41,538 nucleotides of DNA from Fibrobacter sp. (GTDB lineage: Bacteria; Fibrobacterota; Chitinivibrionia; Chitinivibrionales; Chitinispirillaceae). Both the position numbers and the translations under genes were made by a program. Positions 1-9,385 of the stretch are shown here, one piece after another. The stretch spans positions 1-41,538 of the forward strand of contig JAAYPC010000247.1 of assembly GCA_012519985.1 (NCBI GenBank). The letters are read 5' to 3'. The notes beneath the pieces are model-generated. The model had not been told where the DNA came from. It saw only the letters and a program-made list of their open reading frames with translations, and searched no databases. Numbering within the stretch: the first letter of the stretch is position 1; every line of letters starts with the position of its first letter.

Positions 1-305
1 ATGCTTTCCACGGGGACGGAGGAATCTTATCAACTTATCGAAGCGTAAACCCGGCACCATACTAATGCACTGATCTTTACAACAATACTAAAGAGCTGGT
101 ACTATTTTTCCTAAATTTTAAGTTCCAAAGTTTCCTCCGATCAATTCCGCTGAATTCCGTCTTAAACAGAGAATAAATGTGTCTCTTTATTCCAACATCT
201 GGCCAGGTGAACATATCTGTGCTAACAGAAGTCAAGTGGCCTGATGTTTATGGGGATTAGAGGGCTTTATGGAGCTTGAATATTTGGAGTACATACGATC
301 AGGGC
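1..305. other. Left-edge intergenic stretch, no gene recognised
   Basis: No convincing gene is visible. On the plus strand a reading frame open from base 1 closes at a TAA at 46-48, so it could be the last 15 codons of a gene entering from the left. On the minus strand a frame opens with ATG at 58-60 and runs off the left edge (first residues MVPGLRFDKLIRFL), but no ribosome-binding site precedes it. Neither is supported by similarity I recognise. The remainder is AT-rich with no clear repeat or tRNA. Confidence 0.3.
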
Positions 306-351
306 AAAAAAAACAGGCCCTTTTCCATTATGATATGGAATAAGGACCTGT
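306..351 (-). terminator. Rho-independent terminator of the large GH9 gene
   Basis: Read on the minus strand, a long imperfect hairpin (ACAGG outer stem at 313-317/347-351, TTCCAT/ATGGAA inner stem at 323-328/335-340) is followed by eight T residues (plus-strand A run at 306-313). It lies about 25 bases after the stop codon of the GH9 gene. Stem plus T-tract is the classical intrinsic terminator form. Confidence 0.85.
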
Positions 352-374
352 CTTGTACGGGGATATGGGAATTT

Positions 375-3300
375 TTATCTTTTCACACCTATATTGAATT
401 TGGAAACAGTTCTTTGACCATCTTCTCTCTCGACCCGTAGTATTGCAAGGTAAGTTCCATTTGCCACATACTTGCCACTACTTTTGGTGTTCATCATTCC
501 GTTCCACAAAAAGTAGATATTGGATGAACTGCCATCACGGGATACTGTCGAGGAATCTTTAAAGACCTTATTCCCCAATGCATCGTATATCTCGATAGAT
601 CCTTTCATTTTCACCCTGGTGACCACTTTTGCCTCAGCTTTCACCCTGATTACTATTCCCGGTTTTCCAACAAAAGGCACATGCCCATCATCCTTGAAAA
701 ACGATTTATTTATTACCAGAGGGTTAGGTCCCTTATCTACTACAATGGTAAAATCGGCCTGTTTGACCTTCATTGGAGCGTGACGGTTATCAGATGTGGT
801 AACAATGTTACCAGATTCATCCGAAACACCTGCACTACCACTAATCCAGATGGAGTCCTTATCTCCAGGAACTATCAAGTCCTTATCTCCGGATTTTTCG
901 GCAGCATCTATCGATTTGACCATGAATTTATGAGTACTACCCATGTTTTTATCAGGAGTTACAGTAAATGTGTACTGTTTTCCGGTTTCAATATTGTATA
1001 ACTTGAAAGGCTTTTCGCTCTTGATATCTTTAACATCTTCAGAAAAAACCACAGTTAATGTATCCAATTTATTATCCGTGGTATCACCTGCAGGAGCAAA
1101 TTCAGCAGAGATTATAACCGGTGCTGCACTGTCTTTAACATTAATGCCAATACTGTCATTCGGGAAATCTGCATGTTTTATTTTCAACTGCATCATTCCT
1201 GATGTAGCTAAATCATTAATCATATCGGAAATGTCGATCTTTATTATCTTTTTAGATTCACCAGTATACGATAAGAGATCTGATCCAGCACTTTTTTCCG
1301 AATGTTCCCTCCAGGTGAATTTAAAACTGAGATCCTCTTTACGTACCTCTTTCAGAAATTCCACTTCTATTAAATCAACTTTTCCGTCCCGGTCTGTATC
1401 CTTATAGCAGGAATTCTTGACCTGTGGTAAAGCCGCCTTTATAACCACTGGTACTTTGGGATTCTTTGGATGAGGATGATTGGCAGCGTAATCGATCAAA
1501 TTCCCTTCCGGGTTTAACCAGATCGAATCGCCTTCAGCTAAAATCTCATTCCCCTTGACTGTCACAGTAAAGATGAGGGAATCCTGGACAGTCCTGAGAA
1601 TTTCCTTAATTTCCAGCGGATAATCTTTTCCGTTTCTGCGCAAAAGCAGATTTTCTCCCTCCATCATCTGCCTGTCAACCGACTCGGATAACTGTATCAC
1701 CAGTGTGTCAATCTGTTCTCCATCACCTTTACCCATCCTTTCAAAAAGCACTGCTTTATCTAAAAGCACAGGTCCTGCACTGTCTGCAACTATGAAGGTG
1801 GAAACTTTAGCCGCCCCCTGATGAGTTAAATAGGATTTCCCCTGTTTTTGGGCTGCAGATCTGAAACCAGTCACTCCAGCTATAAGCTCTGGTTTGAATT
1901 CGATAGTCAGATGAGTGGAATCAGACAATTTAAACTCATCTTTTGAGGGTTTTATGGATCTAATATCAGTTGCAACAGGAAATGCCAGACTCAAGGAGTC
2001 CGGAAGTTCTTTCACTTTGATTGAATACTCCACAACCATCAGGTCAATCGATCCGTTTCCGTCGGTATCTTTTATCCATCCCCTTCTGGCCACCGGGAAA
2101 TCTGCTTTACTAATTATGTAAGCTTGTGAACTGTCTGTGGAATCGGTGGGATCTATATACTTAACCCAAACCATGTCTCCACCGGTCATGGAGATCTGAT
2201 TCTTTCCGCTCTGTGAAGGGGGCAGACTGACTACAGAAATTGTTTTAACCGTCTGAAATGTATTTGTGGAATCACCGGTTTCCACAAGCATTACAGTAAT
2301 GGAATCACCTAACTCCGGATTTGTAACGCTGACATAAAGTGTATCTTTCCCTTTGGGATTTTTATTCCCGTTACGGTCAGTAACGATTATATGGAAAACC
2401 GAAGTGTCAATTTTAACAGTGTCCCCCAAGGGTTGCATCTTGTCATTTTTAAGACTCAATTGAGATGGATACTGTTGAATAAAGGGTGCTTCAATATAAA
2501 AGCTGTGATTTGAAACAGCACAACCAAAACACTCTTCACAATCACTCGATGGCCCTGCAAACAGAGTAATATCTGCCTGATTGCGTCCATTTCGAACAGG
2601 AACAGGAATATTGAAATCATAATTCTGATTTGCACTATTCCATTTTATATAAGAGGACGGATCTTCCAGGCGAACTCCGTTAACCCAGATATCATTTATC
2701 ATTCCATCAACCGGAGTAACTTTTGCATATCCTTTTGCCGATATGGTCTTTGCAGTTCCTTCGTACAGATAATAATCGGCAGTAGGATTATTTATCGGTG
2801 ATGTAATCTGAGTAGTAAGCTCGAAATGAGTTTTCTTGGTTTCCAGCTCTTTTTTGGAAGGAGAATAACCCCAGACGTATTCACCTTTACGATAAACAGT
2901 AATGTAGTGATTAATCGGTGTCTTGAAATTATCGGAATCCACAGACTCTTTTGTCATAACCGGTACACCATCATAATCGTAAGGGTCACCATCTTCTTTT
3001 CTATGAGGCCCAAAACTCCAGTCTGCATCGGTTATTTCCTTGAGTGAAGGACTGGTCCATGCATCCTGATAAGGGTAAAATGGGCTTCTGGCTAAAATCG
3101 AAACATCGATCCGGAATCGTGCTCCCGATTCCATTACAGCCGGACCCATGGGCAGAGGTATATAATAACCCCATGTTTTAGTCTCTGGATCATAAGTATC
3201 ATCGATACGTACAGGTCTGGCGCTTTGTACATATTTATCCAGATCGGTTTTAAAATGTTTGTCCTGATAACCATCACTTCGATATTTTATTCCAATATCA

Positions 3301-6143
3301 ACTCTGAACATTACATGGTCCTCAAATTTCACCACAGTATCAGTTGTTCTACTGAAGGTTCCTGCTTTAAGGGTATAAGTTTCAGGACCACGCACATATA
3401 TTCTCAATTCCAGTGAATCATAGCTCTTAATATCCTGATTCATAATATTGAGGCCGAGCGTGGGCATACCTTCCCAGACATATCGTACTGCCCTTACATC
3501 AAAATTTACATGTTCAACCGGAGTGGTAAATGTATAATACTTTCCGTTATTGTCATCTCTTGATTCACCAGATTCTACATAGAAGTAGTACTTGGTCTTC
3601 TCCTTCAATCCACCGATTTTTACATAATGAAACTTTACCGGATGCCCAGAAATATCGCCATCCTGTACAGTAACAGGAGGAATCTGTTCGCCAAAAACCA
3701 CTTTGCTGTCAAACTCACCGTTAGGAGTGTACCAGAAAATCTCTGCACTGTCATGTGTCACTCTGCAGACCTTAACATTCTGGATATCTGCGTTAGTGGG
3801 ACAGTTTTGAGCTGTGGTAAATGTAAAATTAACCTTCTGTCGCTCCTCATTGATATTTTTAAGAGTCGATTGCCGGCCGAACTTGTCTTTGACTATTACA
3901 TAGAAGCTGTACGCAGTTCCTTCCTCCAACCCATTGAGGGTAATACGATGCATAACCCCTGAAGAATCCGAAGAAACAGTCTTGTCGGTAGCGTCACCCT
4001 TCCCGTACTTTACTTCAGCATCTCCGTATTTGGACTGCCTAATGTCGATGATAGCCTTATCACAACCTACATACATTATCCGCACCGATCCATCGGGTGG
4101 ACCTATGGTATCCTGCTTTGCCAACCCAACCACCGCCATCAGGATGTTTGTGGTACCATCGATACCGGTCTCCGAGTGAAAATAATCATCGAAATGTTCA
4201 CTATACAGATTCGGTCCGGAAGGTGTAGGTTTGTAGCCACCCTGCAACGCACCAACCGGCGGAATATATTGATAAAAAGCACCTGGTACGTTTTTCCCTT
4301 CTGGATTTGCAGCCCTGTGATGAGGATGATTGAAGTTTTTATCTCCAACCCCATAAATCATACTGATATCCCAGGGATTGACACCCAGCATATAATCCAT
4401 CATACGAATCAGTATGGTCTTTACCTCTTCTGCTTTCCAGTCTGTCGAGGCAGGAGTAGTTGGCAGTTCAAGATTTTGTATTTTGGATGCGATATCATAG
4501 TAATAGAACATTTCGGTAATATTTCCAGCCTGGTAGCGGTTCCAGACCCACTCCATCTGAGTATGCATAGTGAACCATGGAAGTTCATACTTAATAATTG
4601 GGGGAACCCAGAAACCATTCTCCGGGAGTTGGATCATCTGATCACCTAATCCAACAGATGAAAGATTAGCAATAAGATTGTAAACGGTTTTCTCTATCAG
4701 TTTAAGCCGCTCATCTTTTGAAATATTAAGATTTTCACAAACCGTATCATCATTAAGAATAAGTCTGAAAAATCCCCATAGTACATGTGCCTGATCCGAT
4801 GCCCAGTCGGTATTTGCGGAAGCATGGTAGAATACCGGATCATAATAGGTGAACCACCCGCCATTAAAAAGTTTCGGGTATTGTGCTTCCGGGTTAGCCA
4901 ATTTACCGATAGTTTCATCATAGCAAAGCTCTTCAAGATATTTACGATCTTCAGTAGCCCAAAGAAGAGCAAGACATCCGAAGGCTGCATCATCACTGAC
5001 GTTAGTTTCTCCATTGTATGCGGGTGTATTTGTTCTGTCCATTCTCGGTGTTGTAAATTCATAGATAGCTTTTGCAGCTTTGAGGCACCGGTCTGCATAA
5101 TTCGCATCATAGGGACGTATTAGTTTTGAAACAAATGCCAGATTTGCACAATATTTTCCAAGATAATCGGTGGTAGGCTCGCTACGTGCACATCTGGGCG
5201 GCCCTCCCCGATCATTAGGCATTTTGTCCTGGAATTCAGGACGTCCCCACCAGCTATGATCATCTCCACACTCTTTATTGCCAAATCCACCCATAGAAGT
5301 AACCATTTTTCCGACATTCCCCCCAGCCTTATCATAAGACTGCAGAACGAAATCGGCTCCGTGTTTTGCTTCGTAAAGAATATCCGGAATTCCATCGGTG
5401 ATCTGGGTAATGCCATGATTAGCGCTGTAAACATCGACATCACGATCAAAGAATGCTGCTGCAGCCAATCCCAGCACCGCAGCAGTATAACTCATCGTTG
5501 CGCCCTCTTTCAAATGATCGCCACAATCATGCCACCCTCCGGTTACCTCATCCTTCAGATGGCAGGCAGGATGAAACCAGGATTGAGAATCCCCGCACCT
5601 GTTTACACCATAAAACTTCAGTAGTGCATCCCGAACCCAGCTATACACTTTTTCATCGATAACAAAAGGATGCGATGTATCACTTTTCACCACAACCCGG
5701 TATTTTCCAGGCGGAAGATCATCTGGTATCAAACCTTCATGAATTGTTCCAGAAAACTTCTCACTCTGCATTTCATAACGGGTATCTCCACCAGAAACCA
5801 GCGTAGCATTGTTAGATGCCCTGATTTTTAACTGGCTGGAAGTCGACTGTCCGGTCGAACGCAACGAACCGCTGCCCACGTTTTTCCCATTTTCATCAAT
5901 AACAGAGAAACTTGATTGAGCACTCCCTATATAATAGAAATACTTCTTATCCTGCGGACGGTATCCGGCCTGGTTTATGCGAATGGGAGAAAATTTCAGA
6001 TTTATGGAATCTCTGTAGAGCTGATCCATCGTATCCGGTAAAGGATTGGCGATTGGAGCATAAGGAAGAGGATCTGTGACCAATTGTGCTGAAAGTGAGG
6101 AGACCAAAACTGCCAGCATACACAACATCATATAAGGTTTCAT
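375..6143 (-). CDS. Very large secreted GH9 cellulase with FN3, EF-hand-like repeats and FlgD-like C-terminal domain
   Basis: Probable endo-1,4-beta-glucanase of glycoside hydrolase family 9. The open frame reaches 6206 (1943 aa), but ATG at 6141-6143 gives MKPYMMLCMLAVLVSSLSAQ, a clean signal peptide, so I prefer that start (1922 aa). Numbering below is from 6206. A CelD_N-type Ig domain with INQAGYRP is near 75-185; the GH9 barrel runs from about 185 to 695. It has the base aspartates in WHDCGD (D227, D230), the NHPHHR motif (626-631) and the acid glutamate E679 in HSETGID. Two fibronectin-III-like domains follow (about 702-895), then unassigned beta-rich regions. Two calcium-loop-like motifs, DTDGNGSID (about 1380) and DTDRDGKVD (about 1603), are each followed by an Ig-like module. 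The end (about 1860-1943) resembles FlgD-Ig/type IX secretion C-terminal domains. GH9 assignment is firm; the middle domains are inference. It stands alone, with its own terminator. Confidence 0.9.
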   Translation of the reverse strand: MKPYMMLCMLAVLVSSLSAQLVTDPLPYAPIANPLPDTMDQLYRDSINLKFSPIRINQAGYRPQDKKYFYYIGSAQSSFSVIDENGKNVGSGSLRSTGQSTSSQLKIRASNNATLVSGGDTRYEMQSEKFSGTIHEGLIPDDLPPGKYRVVVKSDTSHPFVIDEKVYSWVRDALLKFYGVNRCGDSQSWFHPACHLKDEVTGGWHDCGDHLKEGATMSYTAAVLGLAAAAFFDRDVDVYSANHGITQITDGIPDILYEAKHGADFVLQSYDKAGGNVGKMVTSMGGFGNKECGDDHSWWGRPEFQDKMPNDRGGPPRCARSEPTTDYLGKYCANLAFVSKLIRPYDANYADRCLKAAKAIYEFTTPRMDRTNTPAYNGETNVSDDAAFGCLALLWATEDRKYLEELCYDETIGKLANPEAQYPKLFNGGWFTYYDPVFYHASANTDWASDQAHVLWGFFRLILNDDTVCENLNISKDERLKLIEKTVYNLIANLSSVGLGDQMIQLPENGFWVPPIIKYELPWFTMHTQMEWVWNRYQAGNITEMFYYYDIASKIQNLELPTTPASTDWKAEEVKTILIRMMDYMLGVNPWDISMIYGVGDKNFNHPHHRAANPEGKNVPGAFYQYIPPVGALQGGYKPTPSGPNLYSEHFDDYFHSETGIDGTTNILMAVVGLAKQDTIGPPDGSVRIMYVGCDKAIIDIRQSKYGDAEVKYGKGDATDKTVSSDSSGVMHRITLNGLEEGTAYSFYVIVKDKFGRQSTLKNINEERQKVNFTFTTAQNCPTNADIQNVKVCRVTHDSAEIFWYTPNGEFDSKVVFGEQIPPVTVQDGDISGHPVKFHYVKIGGLKEKTKYYFYVESGESRDDNNGKYYTFTTPVEHVNFDVRAVRYVWEGMPTLGLNIMNQDIKSYDSLELRIYVRGPETYTLKAGTFSRTTDTVVKFEDHVMFRVDIGIKYRSDGYQDKHFKTDLDKYVQSARPVRIDDTYDPETKTWGYYIPLPMGPAVMESGARFRIDVSILARSPFYPYQDAWTSPSLKEITDADWSFGPHRKEDGDPYDYDGVPVMTKESVDSDNFKTPINHYITVYRKGEYVWGYSPSKKELETKKTHFELTTQITSPINNPTADYYLYEGTAKTISAKGYAKVTPVDGMINDIWVNGVRLEDPSSYIKWNSANQNYDFNIPVPVRNGRNQADITLFAGPSSDCEECFGCAVSNHSFYIEAPFIQQYPSQLSLKNDKMQPLGDTVKIDTSVFHIIVTDRNGNKNPKGKDTLYVSVTNPELGDSITVMLVETGDSTNTFQTVKTISVVSLPPSQSGKNQISMTGGDMVWVKYIDPTDSTDSSQAYIISKADFPVARRGWIKDTDGNGSIDLMVVEYSIKVKELPDSLSLAFPVATDIRSIKPSKDEFKLSDSTHLTIEFKPELIAGVTGFRSAAQKQGKSYLTHQGAAKVSTFIVADSAGPVLLDKAVLFERMGKGDGEQIDTLVIQLSESVDRQMMEGENLLLRRNGKDYPLEIKEILRTVQDSLIFTVTVKGNEILAEGDSIWLNPEGNLIDYAANHPHPKNPKVPVVIKAALPQVKNSCYKDTDRDGKVDLIEVEFLKEVRKEDLSFKFTWREHSEKSAGSDLLSYTGESKKIIKIDISDMINDLATSGMMQLKIKHADFPNDSIGINVKDSAAPVIISAEFAPAGDTTDNKLDTLTVVFSEDVKDIKSEKPFKLYNIETGKQYTFTVTPDKNMGSTHKFMVKSIDAAEKSGDKDLIVPGDKDSIWISGSAGVSDESGNIVTTSDNRHAPMKVKQADFTIVVDKGPNPLVINKSFFKDDGHVPFVGKPGIVIRVKAEAKVVTRVKMKGSIEIYDALGNKVFKDSSTVSRDGSSSNIYFLWNGMMNTKSSGKYVANGTYLAILRVEREDGQRTVSKFNIGVKR

Positions 6144-6225
6144 ATTCTCTTGCGTTCCTATATTAAAATTTAACAATTCCGGTTCGCTTGCAAATTTAGT
6201 ATTCATTTAAACATAAATCGTTCAA

Positions 6226-6255
6226 ATCTTACCTAATTTTAATAAACTGATTCAA
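6226..6255 (-). promoter_or_regulatory. Candidate sigma-70-type promoter for the large GH9 gene
   Basis: On the minus strand TTGAAT (6255-6250) and TAAGAT (6231-6226) are separated by 18 bases, which would start transcription near 6218 and leave a leader of about 75 bases before ATG 6143. A second possible pair, TTGAAC/TACTAA, lies just downstream (6225-6196). The region is AT-rich, so chance matches are likely. Confidence 0.3.
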
Positions 6256-6294
6256 TTGAATAATTAATTCTTATAAATCTAAGCTGGATTTATT

Positions 6295-6356
6295 GAGATT
6301 TAAGATTTAAGATTTAAGATTTGAGATTTGGATTTGAGATTTGTGATTTGTGATTT
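6295..6356. repeat. Degenerate heptamer tandem repeat (RWGATTT)n
   Basis: Nine consecutive units read GAGATTT, AAGATTT x3, GAGATTT, GGATTT (6 bases), GAGATTT, GTGATTT x2. The array fills the space between the stop of the SpoIIE-fusion gene and the upstream region of the GH9 gene. A 15-base segment (6331-6345) recurs exactly at 28431-28445, also just after a stop codon, so this is a dispersed element resembling short tandemly repeated repeats. No function is evident. Confidence 0.8.
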
Positions 6357-6367
6357 AGGACTGCAAT

Positions 6368-8950
6368 TCAGTTATTTGATCTATACACTGCCAGTATAGT
6401 AATGTCATCTGATTGAGCCTTCCCCTCACAATGCTGCCTGACTGCGTATTCTACCTGAGAAACAATTGCTGATGCTGAAGCTGGAGGATTATCCAGTATG
6501 GAAGAGAGCCTCTTTTTGGTAAATAACTCACCATCAGGACTTCTGGCTTCAGTTACTCCATCAGTATAGATAAAAAGCAGTTCCCCTGAAGCGATATCGA
6601 GTTGATTACAATTAAACTGTCCATCAGGAATAATTCCCACGGCAGGACCGGTAGTATCAATCCATTTTCTTACTCCACCAGTGGCCATAACTATTGCCGG
6701 AGGATTATGCCCTGCATTCACATAGGTGAAAGTGCTCTGAAATGGATCCAGTACTGCCATAAAGAGTGTGGCATACATATACCGTCCGTTATTGCCGTAA
6801 TGGTGATTTATCAGGTATTTGTTAGTTAATTTTACTGCATCCAGAGGATCTGAACCATCAGAAACCGCCTGTTCAGAAAGAGCTCTTATCAGGGTGCGGA
6901 TCATGCCCATGAAAAGTGCAGCACTGACATCCTTTCCTGAGACATCAGAAAGTACCAGCACCACTTTACCATCAGGCAAAGTAAAAACATCGTAGAAATC
7001 ACCGCTGACCTCGCGGGCAGGTTGAAACGCCGGACAAATCTCCCATCCATTAACCTGAGGAATCTCCCTGGGAAGAAAACTTGCCTGAATCTCCCGTCCC
7101 AGTTCCAACTCATGTTTTACCGCTTCCAGATAGGCATGCTCGGCATCTCTGAGCTTTTGAAGCTGAATATTGGCCAGCTCCAGAGCAAGAGCTTGTTCCT
7201 GAACTTTTTTCATTAAAAGAGCACCCTTAAGTGAACTGCTGATATGCTGACGTAAAATTTCATAAGTCAGCCCATCCCTGCACCTCTCAACATTAAAAAC
7301 GATGATACCAATCTGGTCTTCTTTGAAAAAGAGCGGTTCGATTAACAGGGAACGGGGCTTATCCATCGGCATCACCCCATCAGGAACAAGAGCAGGCGCC
7401 TTGAAATCTACTGATATTTCACTGAGATTCAAATAGTTACCATTACTCATCCCGGAGTGGAGTTTGAGGTACTTTATCCCTGACTCAAAAACGGTGTATA
7501 AGGAAATCCAGAACTCATTTATTGTTAATTTGACTAACTCAGTATTGATAACTGAAAGCAGTTTTTCAAAATCAAAGGCTGAAGCGATTGCCTGCCCTGC
7601 ATTTCGCAGTAAAGATGCCTGACGATCTGCATTTAACCGACGATGAGCCTGAGCTCGGGCAGCAGCATCTGCAATAGCAAGAGTCGCACTCTGAAAAAGT
7701 TCCTCAATTTTTGCAGGTATCTCTCCACCATAAAAGGCTATGGCTAACTGTCGCATAACATTGATGGATTTTAGCAATCCGGGTGTATCACCACCAGCCA
7801 AAGCCAGCATCCAGGCTACTTTGTTGACCACAGGAATAAAGCCGCCCGGATTCACATCTGTAATCTCATCAAAAAAAGAATCCGAAAACTGCTGTATCAG
7901 TTCCGGATTGATAACTCCTGTAACACTCATTCTGGATTGCTCCATAATAGAAGCAATCTCTTCATAAAAGAGCTTCCGCTGCACATCAGATATCAGATGG
8001 GATGGAATATCGAAACGAATATCAGTAGTGCTGTCCAACCTGAAACATCCACAGGATTGACGAGTAGTAACCGTCGCCGGAACAGTTATTATCGAAGGTA
8101 ATTCTACACCTTCAATAGAATCAAGCAGTACCTCGATCGCTTTAGCACCCATTTCATAAAATGGCTGACGAACTGTAGTTAATGGAGGTGCAGAAAATCC
8201 ACTCTCTTCGATATCATCAAAACCCACAACCAGTACTTCATCAGGCACTCTTATGTGACGCTCCTGGAATGCTTTCAAAGCACCCAGTGCAATATCATCA
8301 TTTGCTCCAACCAGAGCATCAAATGATAATCCGTATTTATCGATAAGATGGTACACCGCCCTGGCACCCGAGTCTCTGCTGAAATCACCTGGAATAATGA
8401 GGTTATTATCTGGAGTAATTCCATGCTCCAAAAGAACTTTCCGAAAAATTTCCAACCTCTGCTCTGCTTCCTGGTTTCCTTCAGGCCCCCGCACAAATGC
8501 AATCCTGCTGCATCCATGCGACTCAATAAGATGACTGATAAGCTCGTAAATACCATGATAATTATCTACCAGAATGCTGGTAACCGATTGCATCCCTGGC
8601 CCAAGGCATACCATTGGGATAGAGTTGAAACGGCTATAGAAACTTTCGAAATCCGAGGGGGAGATAAAATTTCCAATCGAGCCGGTTATAACCAGCCCCT
8701 TTAATCGGTTTACATCGACGAAATTGTAGATCGCATTGCGTTGAGGCTCGTAAGGGTCCCATGAGGATTTATTCAGTGAACCACCTGCATAACAAATTAA
8801 GGAATAACCTCTTTTTACAGCTTCATCAGAAGCACCTATCCAGCAGCTTGACTGATATATACTACTCAGGCTTTCAGTCAGAAAACCAATGGCCGGACAA
8901 TCTTTTGCAGCAGTCCTAAAACCCGGAACCGATGTAACTTCAGCAGACAT
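6368..8950 (-). CDS. LacI-type sugar-sensor domain fused to GAF and SpoIIE/RsbU PP2C phosphatase
   Basis: Predicted cytoplasmic signalling phosphatase of 860 aa. Residues about 18-300 match the periplasmic-binding-protein-like ligand domain of LacI/GalR regulators (VGANDDIALGALKAF, VVGFDDIEESGFSAPPLTTV), but there is no helix-turn-helix in front. A helical region (about 305-445) leads to a GAF-like domain (about 446-585), a coiled-coil-like stretch (about 580-620) and a PPM/SpoIIE phosphatase (about 615-857). The phosphatase keeps the metal aspartates: D651 in GDFYD, D669 in LSDVSG, D797 in YTDGVTEA and the SDD at 847-849. In the family such enzymes dephosphorylate anti-sigma-factor antagonists. 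I infer that a sugar bound by the LacI part tunes phosphatase output. No antagonist or kinase gene is in the window. ATG 8948-8950 is preceded by AAAAGG. The neighbouring cellobiose phosphorylase suggests a beta-glucan-related ligand. Confidence 0.85.
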   Translation of the reverse strand: MSAEVTSVPGFRTAAKDCPAIGFLTESLSSIYQSSCWIGASDEAVKRGYSLICYAGGSLNKSSWDPYEPQRNAIYNFVDVNRLKGLVITGSIGNFISPSDFESFYSRFNSIPMVCLGPGMQSVTSILVDNYHGIYELISHLIESHGCSRIAFVRGPEGNQEAEQRLEIFRKVLLEHGITPDNNLIIPGDFSRDSGARAVYHLIDKYGLSFDALVGANDDIALGALKAFQERHIRVPDEVLVVGFDDIEESGFSAPPLTTVRQPFYEMGAKAIEVLLDSIEGVELPSIITVPATVTTRQSCGCFRLDSTTDIRFDIPSHLISDVQRKLFYEEIASIMEQSRMSVTGVINPELIQQFSDSFFDEITDVNPGGFIPVVNKVAWMLALAGGDTPGLLKSINVMRQLAIAFYGGEIPAKIEELFQSATLAIADAAARAQAHRRLNADRQASLLRNAGQAIASAFDFEKLLSVINTELVKLTINEFWISLYTVFESGIKYLKLHSGMSNGNYLNLSEISVDFKAPALVPDGVMPMDKPRSLLIEPLFFKEDQIGIIVFNVERCRDGLTYEILRQHISSSLKGALLMKKVQEQALALELANIQLQKLRDAEHAYLEAVKHELELGREIQASFLPREIPQVNGWEICPAFQPAREVSGDFYDVFTLPDGKVVLVLSDVSGKDVSAALFMGMIRTLIRALSEQAVSDGSDPLDAVKLTNKYLINHHYGNNGRYMYATLFMAVLDPFQSTFTYVNAGHNPPAIVMATGGVRKWIDTTGPAVGIIPDGQFNCNQLDIASGELLFIYTDGVTEARSPDGELFTKKRLSSILDNPPASASAIVSQVEYAVRQHCEGKAQSDDITILAVYRSNN

Positions 8951-9347
8951 GGATCAACCTTTTGAGAGATGAGGCAAGGGCTGTAAAACATCCTGTAATC
9001 CTCATGCTGTTTCATCGAAAGCCCTTTCATAAATTATATAACCGGTGAGACCTTGAAGTCAAATTCAGAGGCTCTAAAATCAATAAAACTGTGGATCTAC
9101 CTTATTCGTTACTGGCAAAAAAAGAGCTTTCAACATAGATACTGCATTTATTCAGGAGTTTCTCAATTCAAGCATATCCACCAAGGCCTGTTTTTTGCGA
9201 AATCTTTGTGTCCAAAGCACCAATGCCGGAGCTAAAAACAGTAATTCCCGAGTCCGAAGTTCCAGCCAGGAACCGAGTTAATAGCTCTAATTGCTGTGTT
9301 TGAAACACGTTTGCAGTGTTTAGAATATTAAAACTAATTAAAAGGGA
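8951..9347. other. Intergenic region without recognised gene; contains GTGTTT inverted repeats
   Basis: About 400 bases upstream of the SpoIIE fusion. The notable structure is at 9296-9321: GTGTTT-G-AAACAC, then seven bases, then GTGTTT again, forming overlapping inverted repeats that could be a regulator site. A 60-codon TTG-start frame at 9053-9235 (plus) has poor coding character and I do not call it. No riboswitch or tRNA was recognised. Confidence 0.4.
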
Positions 9348-9376
9348 TTGCCGGGGTTATCAGAAAGCCCCGGCAA
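9348..9376 (-). terminator. Hairpin after cellobiose phosphorylase, weak T-tract
   Basis: Nine-base GC-rich stem TTGCCGGGG (9348-9356) with CCCCGGCAA (9368-9376) and an 11-base loop, starting about 10 bases after the stop codon. On the minus strand it is followed by TCCCTTTTAATT, an interrupted T-tract, so it may terminate inefficiently or only stabilise the 3' end. Confidence 0.55.
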
Positions 9377-9385
9377 AAAGACATG

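Noticed and set aside
3627-4649. Plus-strand frames of 111-157 codons inside the giant GH9 gene
   Set aside because: Antisense shadows of a well-supported coding frame, without ribosome sites or domain content.
6295-6356. CRISPR array
   Set aside because: Units are only seven bases with no spacers and no cas genes.
9053-9235. 60-codon plus-strand frame with TTG start in the cbpA-SpoIIE gap
   Set aside because: Composition rich in Cys/His/Trp without domain character; only a weak ribosome site; no sign of conservation visible.
9150-9260. GGACACAAAGAT-like sequence on the minus strand recalling a cyclic-di-GMP (GEMM) riboswitch core
   Set aside because: The GNRA tetraloop helix, the CAAA/GCC pairing partners and the second stem are not present, and it is far from the next start codon.
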